Made by a program: the position numbers and the translations under genes. Source: Bisporella sp. PMI_857 (taxonomy: Eukaryota > Ascomycota > Leotiomycetes > Helotiales > Helotiaceae). From it: a DNA stretch of 47,697 nucleotides. Numbering within the stretch: the stretch's first letter is position 1; every line of letters starts with the position of its first letter. Location: contig JAJSPD010000153.1 of the NCBI GenBank assembly GCA_021307315.1, positions 1 through 47,697 of the forward strand. The letters are read 5' to 3'. Below are positions 11,535 to 21,750 of the stretch, in pieces. The notes beneath the pieces were generated by a model. That model was given only the letters and a program-made list of their open reading frames with translations. It had not been told where the DNA came from and made no database searches.

Positions 11535-12491
11535 GACCGGAATCGCTTAAGCGCTATAATAGTCGTGCCCGTGATATTCGAGTCAATCATCGTGGTTCGG
11601 ACGACCAGTCTGAGGACCAGAACAGCGGGTCGTACTGGAGCAGCGCTTTCATCACCACCACGACAGGGAAACAATTCCTCCTCATCCATCACCAATATGC
11701 CGTCTTCTGCAAGTCCTCCGTCCTTGATCTGGATTCACTGAAATACTGGAAACATTGGGATCATTGCGGGCCCAATAACGACACGAAGACCCTCACCTCG
11801 GATTCCCTCAGCGTCCGGTTTCCCGACTTCTCGGTTGTCGCGACTACGCCAGACAAGATATCCGGATTGGAACTCTTCGCTAAATCGCCAGATTACTCCT
11901 TCACTCTGGACGTAGAGTGTAGGACGTCGAAAGTGTTGCTGAATGGAGGCAACGGTGTTATCGCTTGGGGGCCTGACCGTGCGAATTCAAATACCACTCA
12001 CTGGTTCATCCCCGCCGCCCGAACATCCGGATCGCTCACGCTAGGCACAAGCAAACCTTTGGCCGTTGACCCGTCCAGGTCGTTCACGTATTATGACCAT
12101 CAGAATATATATGATGGTGCCCAATATAACTTCACTTGGTTTGAAGCGCACTCCCCCGACTCGAGAATACGAGTCAGCATTTGGGCGTACGACTGGTCAG
12201 ACTCCTCTGAGGAATGGAGGTACGCAACTGTACGTGTTGGGGAGGAGACGATGATGGTGCTGCCGTACACATGGCAGGTTGATTGGAACGATACCTGGTG
12301 TCGAGTTCATCGAATCGCACGTTCCCTCAAAGATGGACATTGACGTTTGAAAACGGAGATTTTTGCGTTTTAAGTCGGTAAAGAAAGATCAAGAGATACT
12401 GGACGGATCTTGGACAGGATTTGCCACGATCGAAAGCAGATTTATGAGTCAGACTTCCGGTTTTGGGATTGTTGACACAGTATACATATAA
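11535..12491 (+). pseudogene. Kievitone hydratase / Diels-Alderase-like pseudogene
   Basis: A frame open from about 11535 to 12343 encodes a secreted-type, lipocalin-fold protein of the fungal kievitone hydratase/Diels-Alderase (CrtC-like N-domain) family. Hallmarks are GSYWSSAF, TTTGKQFLLIHHQ, the LLNGG...WG...W.IPA pattern, SFTYYDHQ, YNFTWFEAH and SIWAYDW. The C-terminal part continues only after two frame changes: one base appears missing after the codons for NDTW (about 12297) and another in the T run near 12361. Beyond them, conserved-looking sequence runs to a TAA at 12489-12491. No ATG or signal peptide exon was found upstream, so the 5' end is missing or lies in an unrecognised exon. 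Both indels fall in short homopolymers, so sequencing error is a rival explanation. Kievitone hydratase itself detoxifies a bean phytoalexin; this copy's substrate is unknown. Confidence 0.75.
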
Positions 12492-13116
12492 TCTAGGTGA
12501 ATAATATGTTTGATTAGATTCGATAGATCCGAGAGGAAGAGCAGCAAATAGAATAAGAAATACGCACCTTGCTTATATCAAGAATGCGACTACCTATGCC
12601 TTCTCTGCCTTCTGTCCTTCCCTCTAAAGTAACATCGAGGGTCCCCTGCCTTGTCTCCGCCAGCCGGCTGCCAGTTTCGAAGTAACATAGAATGTCAAGG
12701 CCGACCTTACCGGAGCGGCAATTGGCGAGCTCTTTAATATTGTCTGTGTACCGTCTAGCCAGCATGCGCGGGCTTTTCATGAACACCGAGTGCTCGACTG
12801 CAACCCATAAGACCAACTCTTCCCAAATCTTCCCTCCCTGCCTTGTCTGTCTCTACGATTGGGTGCCAGTCCTCTACCTCCTCTCGCATTACAGACTAGT
12901 CCCAGGAAGACTAGTCCCCGGAATTAAATAAGTTATCAAATCAGTACATAAGTACCTTTCTATCCAAAATTGGTGCAATGGTACCCCCCTCCGCATTCCA
13001 CTCTTCCCGATGCTGCGATATGACTTGTATTATTTATTAAGGTTTTTAAAAGCTAAGGAAACGTAAATGACGTAAAAGTAATCTATGATATCGGCCTTTC
13101 TTCCAGGCCTGCAGTA
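12492..13116. other. Intergenic region, no gene seen
   Basis: No supported gene. A small direct repeat (GACTAGTCCC, near 12893 and 12909) is the only structure noticed. The right part should contain the 3' UTR of the SNG1-like gene. Confidence 0.5.
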
Positions 13117-14499
13117 TTACAGAGTCCTGTTTCTTGCCAAGTCTGGCATATATATCGCATCTGCCCACGGCACAGGTAGTCCAGGTCCTGCACCGTTCCG
13201 CGTCTTCGGCTGTTCCATCCTATCTGTACCTGAAGTCAAAACACTGGACTCATCTTGGCTGCTCATCAAGTCCTTCTGCGCAGCCCTATTCCTCTTCATC
13301 GAACCGAAAATCGCTGCGATCGTCCCGAAAACCTCCCAAGCAAACAGCACAGGCAAAGCCCGCCCCAGCTGGTTATTGCAACCCCCCGACCACACCTGCC
13401 ACAACATACTAACGGCATTGTGAGCTGGTAATGTATACCCCCAACGATAAAACCTCGGGCTGAACTCAAAAGGCATTATAGTGCTAGTGACGTTCAAAAT
13501 AACCCAAGTGAGGACAAAGAATGTCAAAAACGAAACGGGAATGAACGCGGTAGCAGTATCAAGGACAACAAAGTTGACATGCATATACAACCACATGACC
13601 ATCCACGACAGCGCGAACTGATTCCCATTCACGCCCCAGTCTTCGCGGAAAGCCCAGATGTAGCCGACCAGGCTGAGGGAGGCAAGGAAGGTGTATGTGA
13701 TGGAGAGGAAGAAGCGAAGGATGCCGATGCGCTTGCTGTTGAGGCGGCCGTAGACGTTGAATTGGTTCGAGATGCCGTTGAGAGCCATGAGGAAGAAGAA
13801 TTGTTGGACTATCGGCATGACGATAGATACAGAATTGTACACTACCCGAGAGCCCTGTTCAGTAGGCATGATGTTGATGTTGGAGGACGTAATAGGGTTG
13901 AGGAGTGCGAGAACAGCGTTGCGATCGTTGGTATTGATTGTACTTGCTGCTGCGGTCCCGTTCATGGCATTGTATACTCCAGTTGCGGCGCCGATTAATG
14001 TCTCCATATTGGCTCCGATATATCCTGTTTGCACCGTTGGATACCGTACTCCATTCCAGACGTAGGTCAATGTGTTGCTGGCATTGTAGTCACTCGCCGC
14101 ATCGCCACCATACAATGCACTAGCTAAACGAGTCGAAGCCCCGTCCTGAGCAAAGATCGCACCCCAATAATCTCCTTTGCACACAGCGTGTCGAATGTCG
14201 TCAACAGTGGCAAACTCTGCTCTGCTGTGAAAGTGTAACGTCGGAAAATCGTCTCCTTGGAGGGCGGCATAGGCAGTGGAGAGTGATTGTCCGATTATGC
14301 CCTCATCGAGATCAACCGCTAGGATATTCAACGCCTTTACTCGAGAACCGTCGTGGTATAGTGAGCCGTAGAGGTATGACATAGTTCCCAGAAAGAGGAG
14401 AAGGAGCGAGACAGCTGAACCAACCACGGCGATAACGAATGGTTTTCGTTTCCCGTTCCAGAAGGGATCCCGCCATAAAAGACGTCCCATTATCGCCAT
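13117..14499 (-). CDS. SNG1/DUF3533 family membrane protein
   Basis: Single-exon gene of 460 aa; the start is the ATG at 14499, because codons further upstream in the frame lack an ATG. Layout matches the fungal nitrosoguanidine-resistance protein family (SNG1, DUF3533). There is an N-terminal transmembrane helix (FVIAVVGSAVSLLLLFLG) after a short basic tail. A long extracytoplasmic domain of about 190 residues follows, with LNILAVDLDEGIIGQSL and GDYWGAIFAQ. Then come about five helices (IVMPIVQQFFFLMALNGI, FLASLSLVGYIWAF, WMVMWLYMHVNFVVL, FFVLTWVILNVT, VLFAWEVFGTIAAIFGS) and a charged cytoplasmic tail. The family is related in shape to ABC-2/YhgE permeases and is linked in yeast to drug and mutagen tolerance. 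It sits in the same block as the PDR pump. The exact role is inferred. Confidence 0.88.
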   Translation of the reverse strand: MAIMGRLLWRDPFWNGKRKPFVIAVVGSAVSLLLLFLGTMSYLYGSLYHDGSRVKALNILAVDLDEGIIGQSLSTAYAALQGDDFPTLHFHSRAEFATVDDIRHAVCKGDYWGAIFAQDGASTRLASALYGGDAASDYNASNTLTYVWNGVRYPTVQTGYIGANMETLIGAATGVYNAMNGTAAASTINTNDRNAVLALLNPITSSNINIMPTEQGSRVVYNSVSIVMPIVQQFFFLMALNGISNQFNVYGRLNSKRIGILRFFLSITYTFLASLSLVGYIWAFREDWGVNGNQFALSWMVMWLYMHVNFVVLDTATAFIPVSFLTFFVLTWVILNVTSTIMPFEFSPRFYRWGYTLPAHNAVSMLWQVWSGGCNNQLGRALPVLFAWEVFGTIAAIFGSMKRNRAAQKDLMSSQDESSVLTSGTDRMEQPKTRNGAGPGLPVPWADAIYMPDLARNRTL

Positions 14500-14858
14500 T
14501 ATCGCAGGAGAGGAGGGGAAATAAGTTAAATAGAGCACAAACAAATGCAAGCAAAGTAGGGGCTTACTTTGTGCTGTTGCACGTCGACGAAATCGAGGAG
14601 ACGGGGAGAAAGATAGTGATGATGATAGAGATCAAACCCCTTTAATATATATTTCCCTTGTTTCGAAAACCCAGCGTGGGCCCGGCACTTCTCCCGTCCG
14701 GGTTCGTGAATAACATCAGTGGCGCTGGCAGCACCGCCCAGACATACTTACGATCCCCAGGCTAACACGGGAGGGCAGAGAAGCGAGTCCCGATTCGGCT
14801 CCGCAAAAGGGGCGAGCCTTACCAGTATCAAAGATAATAAAGAGTCCAGGGCGAAGTA

Positions 14859-15003
14859 CAGTGGGGTGCAATAAGTTTGTTCATGCCAAGCATGGTCTAA
14901 ACTTGGGTAGGTCAAGCGGTTACTTAATAGAGTTAGAAGTGGCTAAAATCTAACGTGAACAAGTCAAGTTTGGCGTGAACAAACTTATTGCACTAGGGGC
15001 TGA
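14859..15003. mobile_element. mimp/impala-like MITE
   Basis: A short non-coding segment with terminal inverted repeats. The left end begins CAGTGGGGTGCAATAAG directly after TA (14857-14858). The right end, read on minus, contains the same GTGCAATAAGTTTGTTCA core (about 14975-14993). The left end closely resembles the published terminal repeat of Fusarium impala and its miniature derivative mimp. The outermost bases of the right end have diverged, so the exact right border (14996-15003) is uncertain. No transposase is encoded, so mobilisation would need a full-length relative. It lies about 360 bp upstream of the SNG1-like start codon. Confidence 0.65.
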
Positions 15004-15938
15004 GTCGGATTAACAGTTGAGACCGAACCCCGGTATCCTTTCGCAAGTCCCCGGAGGGGAGGAAATGATAGAGCCCGAAACAGCAAATACTTGACTGATC
15101 AGTATGGCACAATGTGAAGTGAAAATGGAATATTCAAAAGGCCGAAACCCCGAGTCAGGGTTAGTTAGCTATTGGAGGTGAGTTTGAACGATTGTATCTC
15201 GACGACTATCTCGATACTACGATAGCCTGTAGTTACCGATTTTCAAGATTCAAAGTTTGAGTGACTGCCAGAGATCTGAACAATTCTCAAGAGTCCAATG
15301 GACAGGCGTATCCCTTTGGCGGGTACGGAATCAAGATGCCGTATCGTCTCACTCTCAGCTGAACCATGGGCAGGTGTGGCAGACCTACGCAAGGCATCTC
15401 GGATGTGATGGGTTCTGTTGAGGACGCAATCGAGCTCTTGAAACTAGAACTCTGGGCAGAAAATACTCCGCTTGATTCTCGGATTTATGATGCCAGGCAT
15501 CCACCCCTTGATGAACGAGGTTGAGTGCTGTCATTCGCTCCTCTCAGTAGAAATGTTAGTCTCATCTGTGAGTATGCCGATCGAACCAGCTCAGGCAACA
15601 CACACGAAACGTTGTTGGGGAACAAGGATAGCAATGATGGTGCGGGCTGATGGACGTAGGTTTAATGAGCGAGCATTTCGATCCTCCAGGTGACCGAAAT
15701 GCACAGTGAAGACTCTCTCTATTCAACTTCCCGCTGCTGAGCTTGAGACCAGGCAGATTGAAACTCTACAGCATGCGAATTCCAATCGTATCCTTTTCTG
15801 AATCTCTGAATGTCTCGTCTTTTCGGTAAAAGAGAGAATGGAAAGGTTCTCCAAGTCATTCACCTTCTAAATATGGAGTTGGTGGGAGGCGATGAAAAGC
15901 ATATGCCTCGTACATCTGTGCGCACCATTCAGGCAGTC

Positions 15939-15946
15939 ATGCCAGG
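15939..15946. repeat. Left 8-bp target site duplication of the hAT element
   Basis: ATGCCAGG, repeated exactly at 18888-18895 on the far side of the element; eight bases is the hAT standard. Confidence 0.95.
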
Positions 15947-18887
15947 CAGTGATGGGAATAAGTCAGTTAAGTCAGTCATCAGTTCACTAGAACTCTCGGC
16001 TGACTGACTGATTGAAAAATATATAGCTTATTGGCTTAACTGATCAACTGATCAGTCGCTGATCAGTTCCTACATAAAAAGAGGATTTCTACTTCTCCAC
16101 CAAGTCCAAGAAAATACCACCATTATACGATCCCAGCTTAATTGCACCTCTTTTTTGCCAGTTTTTCAGACATTCCTGGTGCCAAAGTAGCTTCCCTGAT
16201 AGCCTAGTAGACTGCTGGGTAGTCAAATAAGAGCACGAAGAGAAGACTCTCTCGCACTCTGAACTCATAGCAGGGATAGCTAAGAAGTCAAAAGCCATGG
16301 AAGTCAACTCAGGCCACTCTTTCTCCCTCGATCTCCAGTAGTCGATTGCACCCATGTGACCGATAGGCTGCTCTTCCAGATACAAGAAGAGTTGATCTCG
16401 ACGGCCAGAAGGACGAGGTCGAGGACCTACAGGTGCAACAGAGTTGAGAATCCCTTCCAGAAAAGAAGTAGGTTCTTGTTGCGTATTCTCTTCAACCTGC
16501 TGTAGGCCATCTCCCTTATAAACCTCCTCCCAGAGTTGCTTAAATCTCTTCTTCCCAGATGTGACGTACTTTGCGCTACCCATAGTCCAGTTCTTCTCAA
16601 AATGAGCCCACTTCCACCGAGGATGAAGAACTACGCCTGCAATCCATGCAATTGAGAGATTAGTCTTCCCATAGTATTCGTTTGCTTTATTCCAAGCGAG
16701 GGTAATAGAGTTTTGAATCCCCTTATGATTATTAAATTCACCAGCTTTTGCCTGGACCTCAAGCTTCTCGAAGTGCCCAAGGATAAACTCAAAAGCAGGT
16801 AGTATCTCCCAGAGAGCGCCATGGCTAGCCTTCCCAGCGCCCTCAAGCAAATTTGGGTTGCCTTCGAGGTCTTTCGTAAGGTAGAAGAGTGGTTGTAGTT
16901 GTTGTTTGATAAAAAAGAGGATATCCCACTCCTCGGAGCTAAGATAATCGTTATTAAATGTCTCCTTATCAAGGACATCTTTTGATACGTTTAGCTGAGC
17001 AGCGTAGGTATTTAAGGCTTCCTTCAACTCAAGAGCTCTACGTATCATGAGGTAGGTAGAGTTCCAGCGAACTCCCCCGTCAAGAACTAGCTTCCATCTC
17101 TTCCCTTCTGCGACTCCGAGGTTCTTAGTCTCTTAAAGTTGCATAAATAACTCTGTTCTCTTCCCAGAGGCCATCACATGCGCGACGAGGTTATGAAGCT
17201 TTCCAATCTCTCCTCGACGTCGCCAAAGCGCTCTACGTTCAGTATCCCCTGCCTTCTTATAGTCGGCCTCAAAGGTTGATGCATCTTGGCCAAAGAGGTA
17301 GACTTCTGCGATAAGATTAAGGATATGGCCCATGCAACGTAATCTCTTCCCTTGAGGATCAAATCCCATCTTCTTGGACAGTTCGGTGAGGGTAGTATCA
17401 TTATTAGATGCATTGTCGAGAACGAAGTAGCCTAGGTTATCTGCTATGATACCAAATCGCTGTAGCAGGGGGTATAATACGCTTGCCTGTTCTACACAAA
17501 AATTAGCTCATATTACTATATAAAAAGTATGCACATACCGATGCCAGCCTTCCCATGGCTTGGAAGCTCTGGTAGACCGATTAGGCGCGTCACACCTTCA
17601 TACTTTTGAGTTAATAAAGTGTACAACAACCCCTAATACGCTAATCTTCTCATGTTTGCTTCCCCAGCCGTCAAAGGAGATAGAGATACGGGATTTGGCC
17701 TGCTTAATCTCCTCGATAACCTGGGGCTCGAAATGTTGAAACATCTCATGAACCCAATTGGAGATAGTCTTATGAGTAGAAGGGAAGGCGTTCACTGCTT
17801 GTTGATTGGCAATCTGGAAGACTCTCTTAAGGCGTATAGAGGCTGCTTTCTTAGCCTTAATACCATCCATGATAACCCACTCCATGAGTGCATTCTTGAA
17901 TTCCATCTGTCGGAAGGGTATAACGACCCCAGGATTATTGTCAACGCAACCAGAAGCCTGAGCCTTTGCTTGTGATCCAGAACGAAGTCTCCAAATATCT
18001 CCACCTTCATCTAGCCGATGTGTATCTCTCAAATGGTTCTCCGCATTCTTAAGGGTATTGGAGTTGAATATAAAGTCTTTGTGACGAGAGAAGGAAGGAT
18101 CATGATGGCCTAGGTAGATAAACGCGTTAGTAACAAGCCGAGAAGTTTATAAAGGGTAGTATACAATGTTTGCAAGCCCAATACGTATTCTTGTTCTTTT
18201 GCAACGCATATCCAAGCTTCCACACCCAGGCAGTTCGCGGACGCTTCGCAGCTGGGCTAAGAGTGTATCCTGCGGTCAAATTAGCAAGCTTAATCGGGCG
18301 GTCGTCAAAGAGAGGCTCTCCGTAGATGTATGGGCTATAAGATGGAAGAAGATTAGCAGGAGGGGGTTTATCTGGGTTGTAGCTTTCGTTGTATACTGGT
18401 GTCGGTCGATTGCATCGGTCGCGCAAAGAGGGGTCAACAATAGGAGCTTTCGCCATCAGCATACTAAAAGCGTTAGCTGATGTTGATAATGGGGTATTAT
18501 CTGAAGGATTTGCGCCTAAAGGCGTATCCTCCCGAGGTGTTGACGCGCTGGTAGCCATGGTGTTGTATAAGGGTCAAAAATGTGATGGCATTCATGATGC
18601 ACTGATTGTGACGATGGACGCGATTTGGCCCCTCACCGCCTTTTTTGAGCCAATCAGAGCCTTTGTTTTTGGTGACTAAGCATGTAAACATGGCAGAATA
18701 CACCTCCAACCCTCAAAGATATCATAACTAGCATATATATAGGGTATTATTATCAACTGATCAGCTACTGATCAGTTCATGAGCTTTTAACTGACTGACT
18801 TATATCATAAGTGGTAGCTGACTGACTGATTAAATTTTTATTCAACTGATGAACTGACTTAAGTTAACTGACTTATTCCCACCACTG
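15947..18887 (-). mobile_element. hAT DNA transposon, complete with TIRs and TSD
   Basis: A 2941-bp element bounded by inverted repeats starting CAGTGRTGGGAATAAGTCAG. The left end is at 15947 and the right end, read on minus, begins at 18887. Subterminal regions are rich in short ACTGA/TCAGT and TGATCA motifs (16030-16075, 18750-18870), which may be transposase binding sites. It is flanked by a perfect 8-bp duplication (ATGCCAGG). One transposase gene fills the minus strand. The intact duplication implies a fairly recent insertion, although the transposase now carries a frame change and a stop. Confidence 0.95.
16089..18558 (-). pseudogene. hAT transposase, disabled by one frameshift and one stop
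   Basis: Predicted exons on minus: 18558-18165, 18109-17539 and 17491-16089. Without the two lesions the length would be about 788 aa, normal for hAT. The N-terminus has a BED-like zinc finger (YWACKHC ahead of AENHLRDTH) that spans intron 1. The core includes ISISFDGWGS and CMGHILNLIAEVYLFG, and the C-terminus has the hAT dimerisation motif DFLAIPAMSSECERVFS. Lesions: one extra A in the A run at about 17604-17607 shifts the frame before intron 2, and an in-frame TAA lies at 17135-17133 where CAA would read through. The copy is thus unlikely to make transposase, but its ends could still be moved by another copy. Confidence 0.9.
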
Positions 18888-18895
18888 ATGCCAGG
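18888..18895. repeat. Right 8-bp target site duplication of the hAT element
   Basis: ATGCCAGG, identical to 15939-15946. Confidence 0.95.
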
Positions 18896-20806
18896 TTTGC
18901 AACTAAAATAGATTGAACCTTGACCGAGAGGGCCTCAGAGAACTAGCATTCGCATGTTCCGGAGGAGAGAATGCCTCATTTTGTGCAAGCACGATGACGC
19001 ATTTACTACTACACCCACTGAATCTTCCTTGCTCACGCCTCTTGGGAGTATCAAGGTCATGGGGGGATTGGCTGATCATCTCTGCAGACTTCTTGCTGTC
19101 GTCTTCCAACTGATGACACGACGTACTCGGCTTGAAGTTACCCATCATCCCCTTCCCTCGTCTGTCGCATTCCCTCACATGTATGCCCCTTCTTCCCAGA
19201 TCATGAGTACATGCAAGAGATTCCGCATTTGCCCTGGGGCAGCTGCGAAGAACATTGTTAGCCATAAACATCAGAGGCAAAGTTTGACCAAAGTGTCTTG
19301 GTGAGAAAAAGGCTTTTGTATGCAAATCCGCTTCTTGCAAACCAAGGAGGCATCAATGTCCTTTCCCTATCATGTACACTATGAGCAGCGTCTTGAAGAA
19401 GAGCCGGCATGGCCACAAGCAGGAACTCATACTAGGGGAGCAGTTGAATTGGTCAGCGGAAATATCCGAAAGCAGAAATACCCGTTGTCGACGATAACCA
19501 ACCACTGCCCGTAAACAAACTGCTTCGCATTATTACTGGCAGCATCGGTGGGGCGATTTGGAGGACAAGGCAGAGTCGTTTAACGAGTCGGCCGAGGTCG
19601 AGGTGGGAATAGTAATGAGCAGCATACTCTTCGAAAGTTTATATTCCTTGTCATAAGAATTCGCCAAGATCGAGGAAACCGATGGATGTGGTTGCAAGCT
19701 AAGGACAGAACCCAGGGACTGATCTGCCCCTCACAGAAATCACGGTGGATTCAAATCTCCAAGAGCATTTCTCATTCCTTAAGAGCCCTTCATGACAGGC
19801 CAGTGGGGTCTGCGAAACTCAATGAATATCATTTGTCAAGGGATTCCGCGCAATATTCTAGCCAAGGCAAACAAACCGACAGCATCGAGTGCAATTTGTG
19901 AACCTGGGGTGGGTCGCTCTGGTGGATATCTGTTGGTCGATAATGTGGCAGTTGTTAGAAGTTATTACTGGTTGGTAAAGGTCGTTATAGCGAAGTTGTC
20001 TATCCTTCCTGGTCTATATTCTACAGGTAGTACGGCGTCCAGTTCATCTTTGTCACCTCGTGCTGCCGAAAGGTGACAGTGCCCACCTGTTCGATCTTCT
20101 GCTTGCCCGCTTGTTGTCGAATTCGCAAGTCGTACACCAACCTCAACACTGATTCAAGACATTAATCAACGTCCATGACCAAAGCATCGATGCTTTAACT
20201 TACTGGAGGCATGCTCGAAAGGCCAGAAGGTGCGGCACAGAGAGAGCATTGTTCTGTATTCATGGCATCGTAAAGCTACAGGTAGGCGTCAGTTATTGAA
20301 AGATGCACGCGAAGTCAGACCGGTGATTCACCCTCATCTCCCAGCTTTCGAAATTGGTATTGCAAACGGTGCACGGGGGATGATGACAATGCCAGTGTTG
20401 AGAAGGTAAGCTACAGAAACAATTAATTTTGGGGTTGATGGATGGCTCCACTGCCAAGCCAAGGATCCGGAGCGGATCTTTTTTGTTCCACCAGCTTGGC
20501 ATCTCTAGCAACTCCACCGTGGTAAGAGTTCGACTAGGTGAACAGCGTTTGAATCTGATTATGCGAAAAGAGATATCATGATGTGCGCGAAATAGGGCGG
20601 GTTCCCAACGAAGACGTTCTACGATTCAGGAAGAGAATCACAGCCGGCATTAACGGTGTTTTTCTTTTTGATTGCCAACATACTTCGTACATGCCCAAGT
20701 AAAAGTCCAAATTTACAGTCTGTGCGCAAATTCAGTGATTTTTGCCCTTCTAGGCAAATAACACCTTAATAAACCTAAAACATGATTTGCTAGATGACTC
20801 CAGATT
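18896..20806. other. Unassigned stretch, weak coding-like frames
   Basis: About 1.9 kb without a gene I can name. Several short frames overlap on both strands (for example minus 18903-19340 and plus 19686-19901). A possible exon on minus starts at the ATG near 20263 (a CSLCAAPSG motif, then a GTAAGT donor after about 20 codons). None can be joined into a model, and none has a recognised domain. Decayed or multi-exon lineage-specific genes remain possible. Confidence 0.35.
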
Positions 20807-20859
20807 ACAGAAATTTTTCGACAAATTCACGGTCAGCCAACGCTTGCAGGATACCATGA

Positions 20860-21750
20860 TTGTTTCTGGTTCGAATTGGATTGTACTTCCCCCAAGATAT
20901 TGTTAGAGTAGTGAAGAGGTTGAAGGAACGCTTTCGTGTCTCACATTCATTTGGCACGGTCACAGGAGGGCGGAGTGTTTCCAATGAGAGGAACCTGGAT
21001 ATTGAGAAGCACGGAAATGGACCTTGGCGCGAGGAAGATGGTACTCACTGGGAGCACTATGGATATAAATCCTGGCAGCAAGTCTTCGAATGGCCTACGG
21101 CTGACAAATCGGCGAAAGTTTTCCGAGTAGAAATACAGGTCGGGACTCTAGTAACGCAGGCATGGGCTGAAGTGCAACATAACATCATATACAAGAATCC
21201 TGACAATGTTCTTGCTACAAAAACCATGAAACGAATGATCGATGGCATCAACGGCCTAGCAATCACGACGGAGATCATGCTCGAAGAGTTGCAACGTGGC
21301 CTGGAGGTTGCGAAGAAAGAAGCGGAAGAGCTAGAACACAGGCCTTTCTGCAACGGTTATGAGTTTGAGCAGTGGTTCGATGCGACGTATCTCAGACAGA
21401 TGCCTGCAGATGAGCGTGCAAGAATGAGATGGCATAGTATGAAGGCAATTGCCCTCGTTCGAAGAAAGGAGTCTTTGTGTCGAGCTGATGTTAGGGCCAT
21501 AATAGCTGCGAAAGGCTCTCTGCAGAGCTCAAGCAGTGAGATAACTGAAGTAGTTTCCATCGTAGGTGAAGCTTTGGGCTACCAATGGGCAGAGACCGAA
21601 GAGTACGGGGTTTGGTTGACGCCTAGAGAACGTGACTCCTCTCAGGACCTTGCAGCACGACCGAGACGTCGGCTTGATCGGATGGGCCTGGAGAACTCTG
21701 TACGGGGGTTGGAAACTGAGTATTATGCTTGGTATCCGAAGGATCGCTAA
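20860..21750 (+). pseudogene. RelA/SpoT-domain protein, 5'-truncated
   Basis: The frame of 297 codons carries the RelA/SpoT nucleotidyltransferase core. It has VRIGLYFPQD (the D-L-V-G-V-R-I region), GYKSW at the GYxSxH position, VEIQVGT followed by AWAEVQHNIIYK (canonical EIQxRT...AWAEIEH), then INGLAITTEIMLEELQRG, typical of fungal members. These enzymes transfer pyrophosphate to GTP/GDP in bacteria; the fungal ones are poorly known. Oddities: no ATG at the start, because a TGA at 20857-20859 directly precedes the conserved core. Upstream conserved-looking sequence is in another frame (about 20807-20860), so one base seems missing next to 20860. The GYxSxH histidine is absent and the Arg of EIQxRT is Gly, so synthesis activity is doubtful. 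C-terminal residues 200-296 are lineage specific. Probably a decaying gene; an unrecognised upstream exon is the alternative. Confidence 0.6.

Larger units (their letters stand above)
14500..15946. other. Promoter of SNG1-like gene, MITE, then unassigned DNA
   Basis: Apart from the MITE at about 14859-15003, no gene is assigned. A 52-codon frame at 15366-15524 (plus) has protein-like composition (VEDAIELLKLELWAENTPLD) and could be an exon or the relic of a broken gene, but nothing continues it convincingly. The hAT element entered at 15946/18888, so these flanks were once contiguous with 18896 onward. Confidence 0.4.

Noticed and set aside
12514..12816. Minus frame of 100 codons between the hydratase relic and the SNG1-like gene
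   Set aside because: No recognised motif and no splice context.
13579..14065. Plus-strand frames over the SNG1-like gene
   Set aside because: Antisense of a well-formed membrane protein.
20293..20517. Minus frame with CHHPPCTVCNTNF, a possible zinc finger
   Set aside because: Only one half-formed finger, no continuation. Kept as unassigned sequence.
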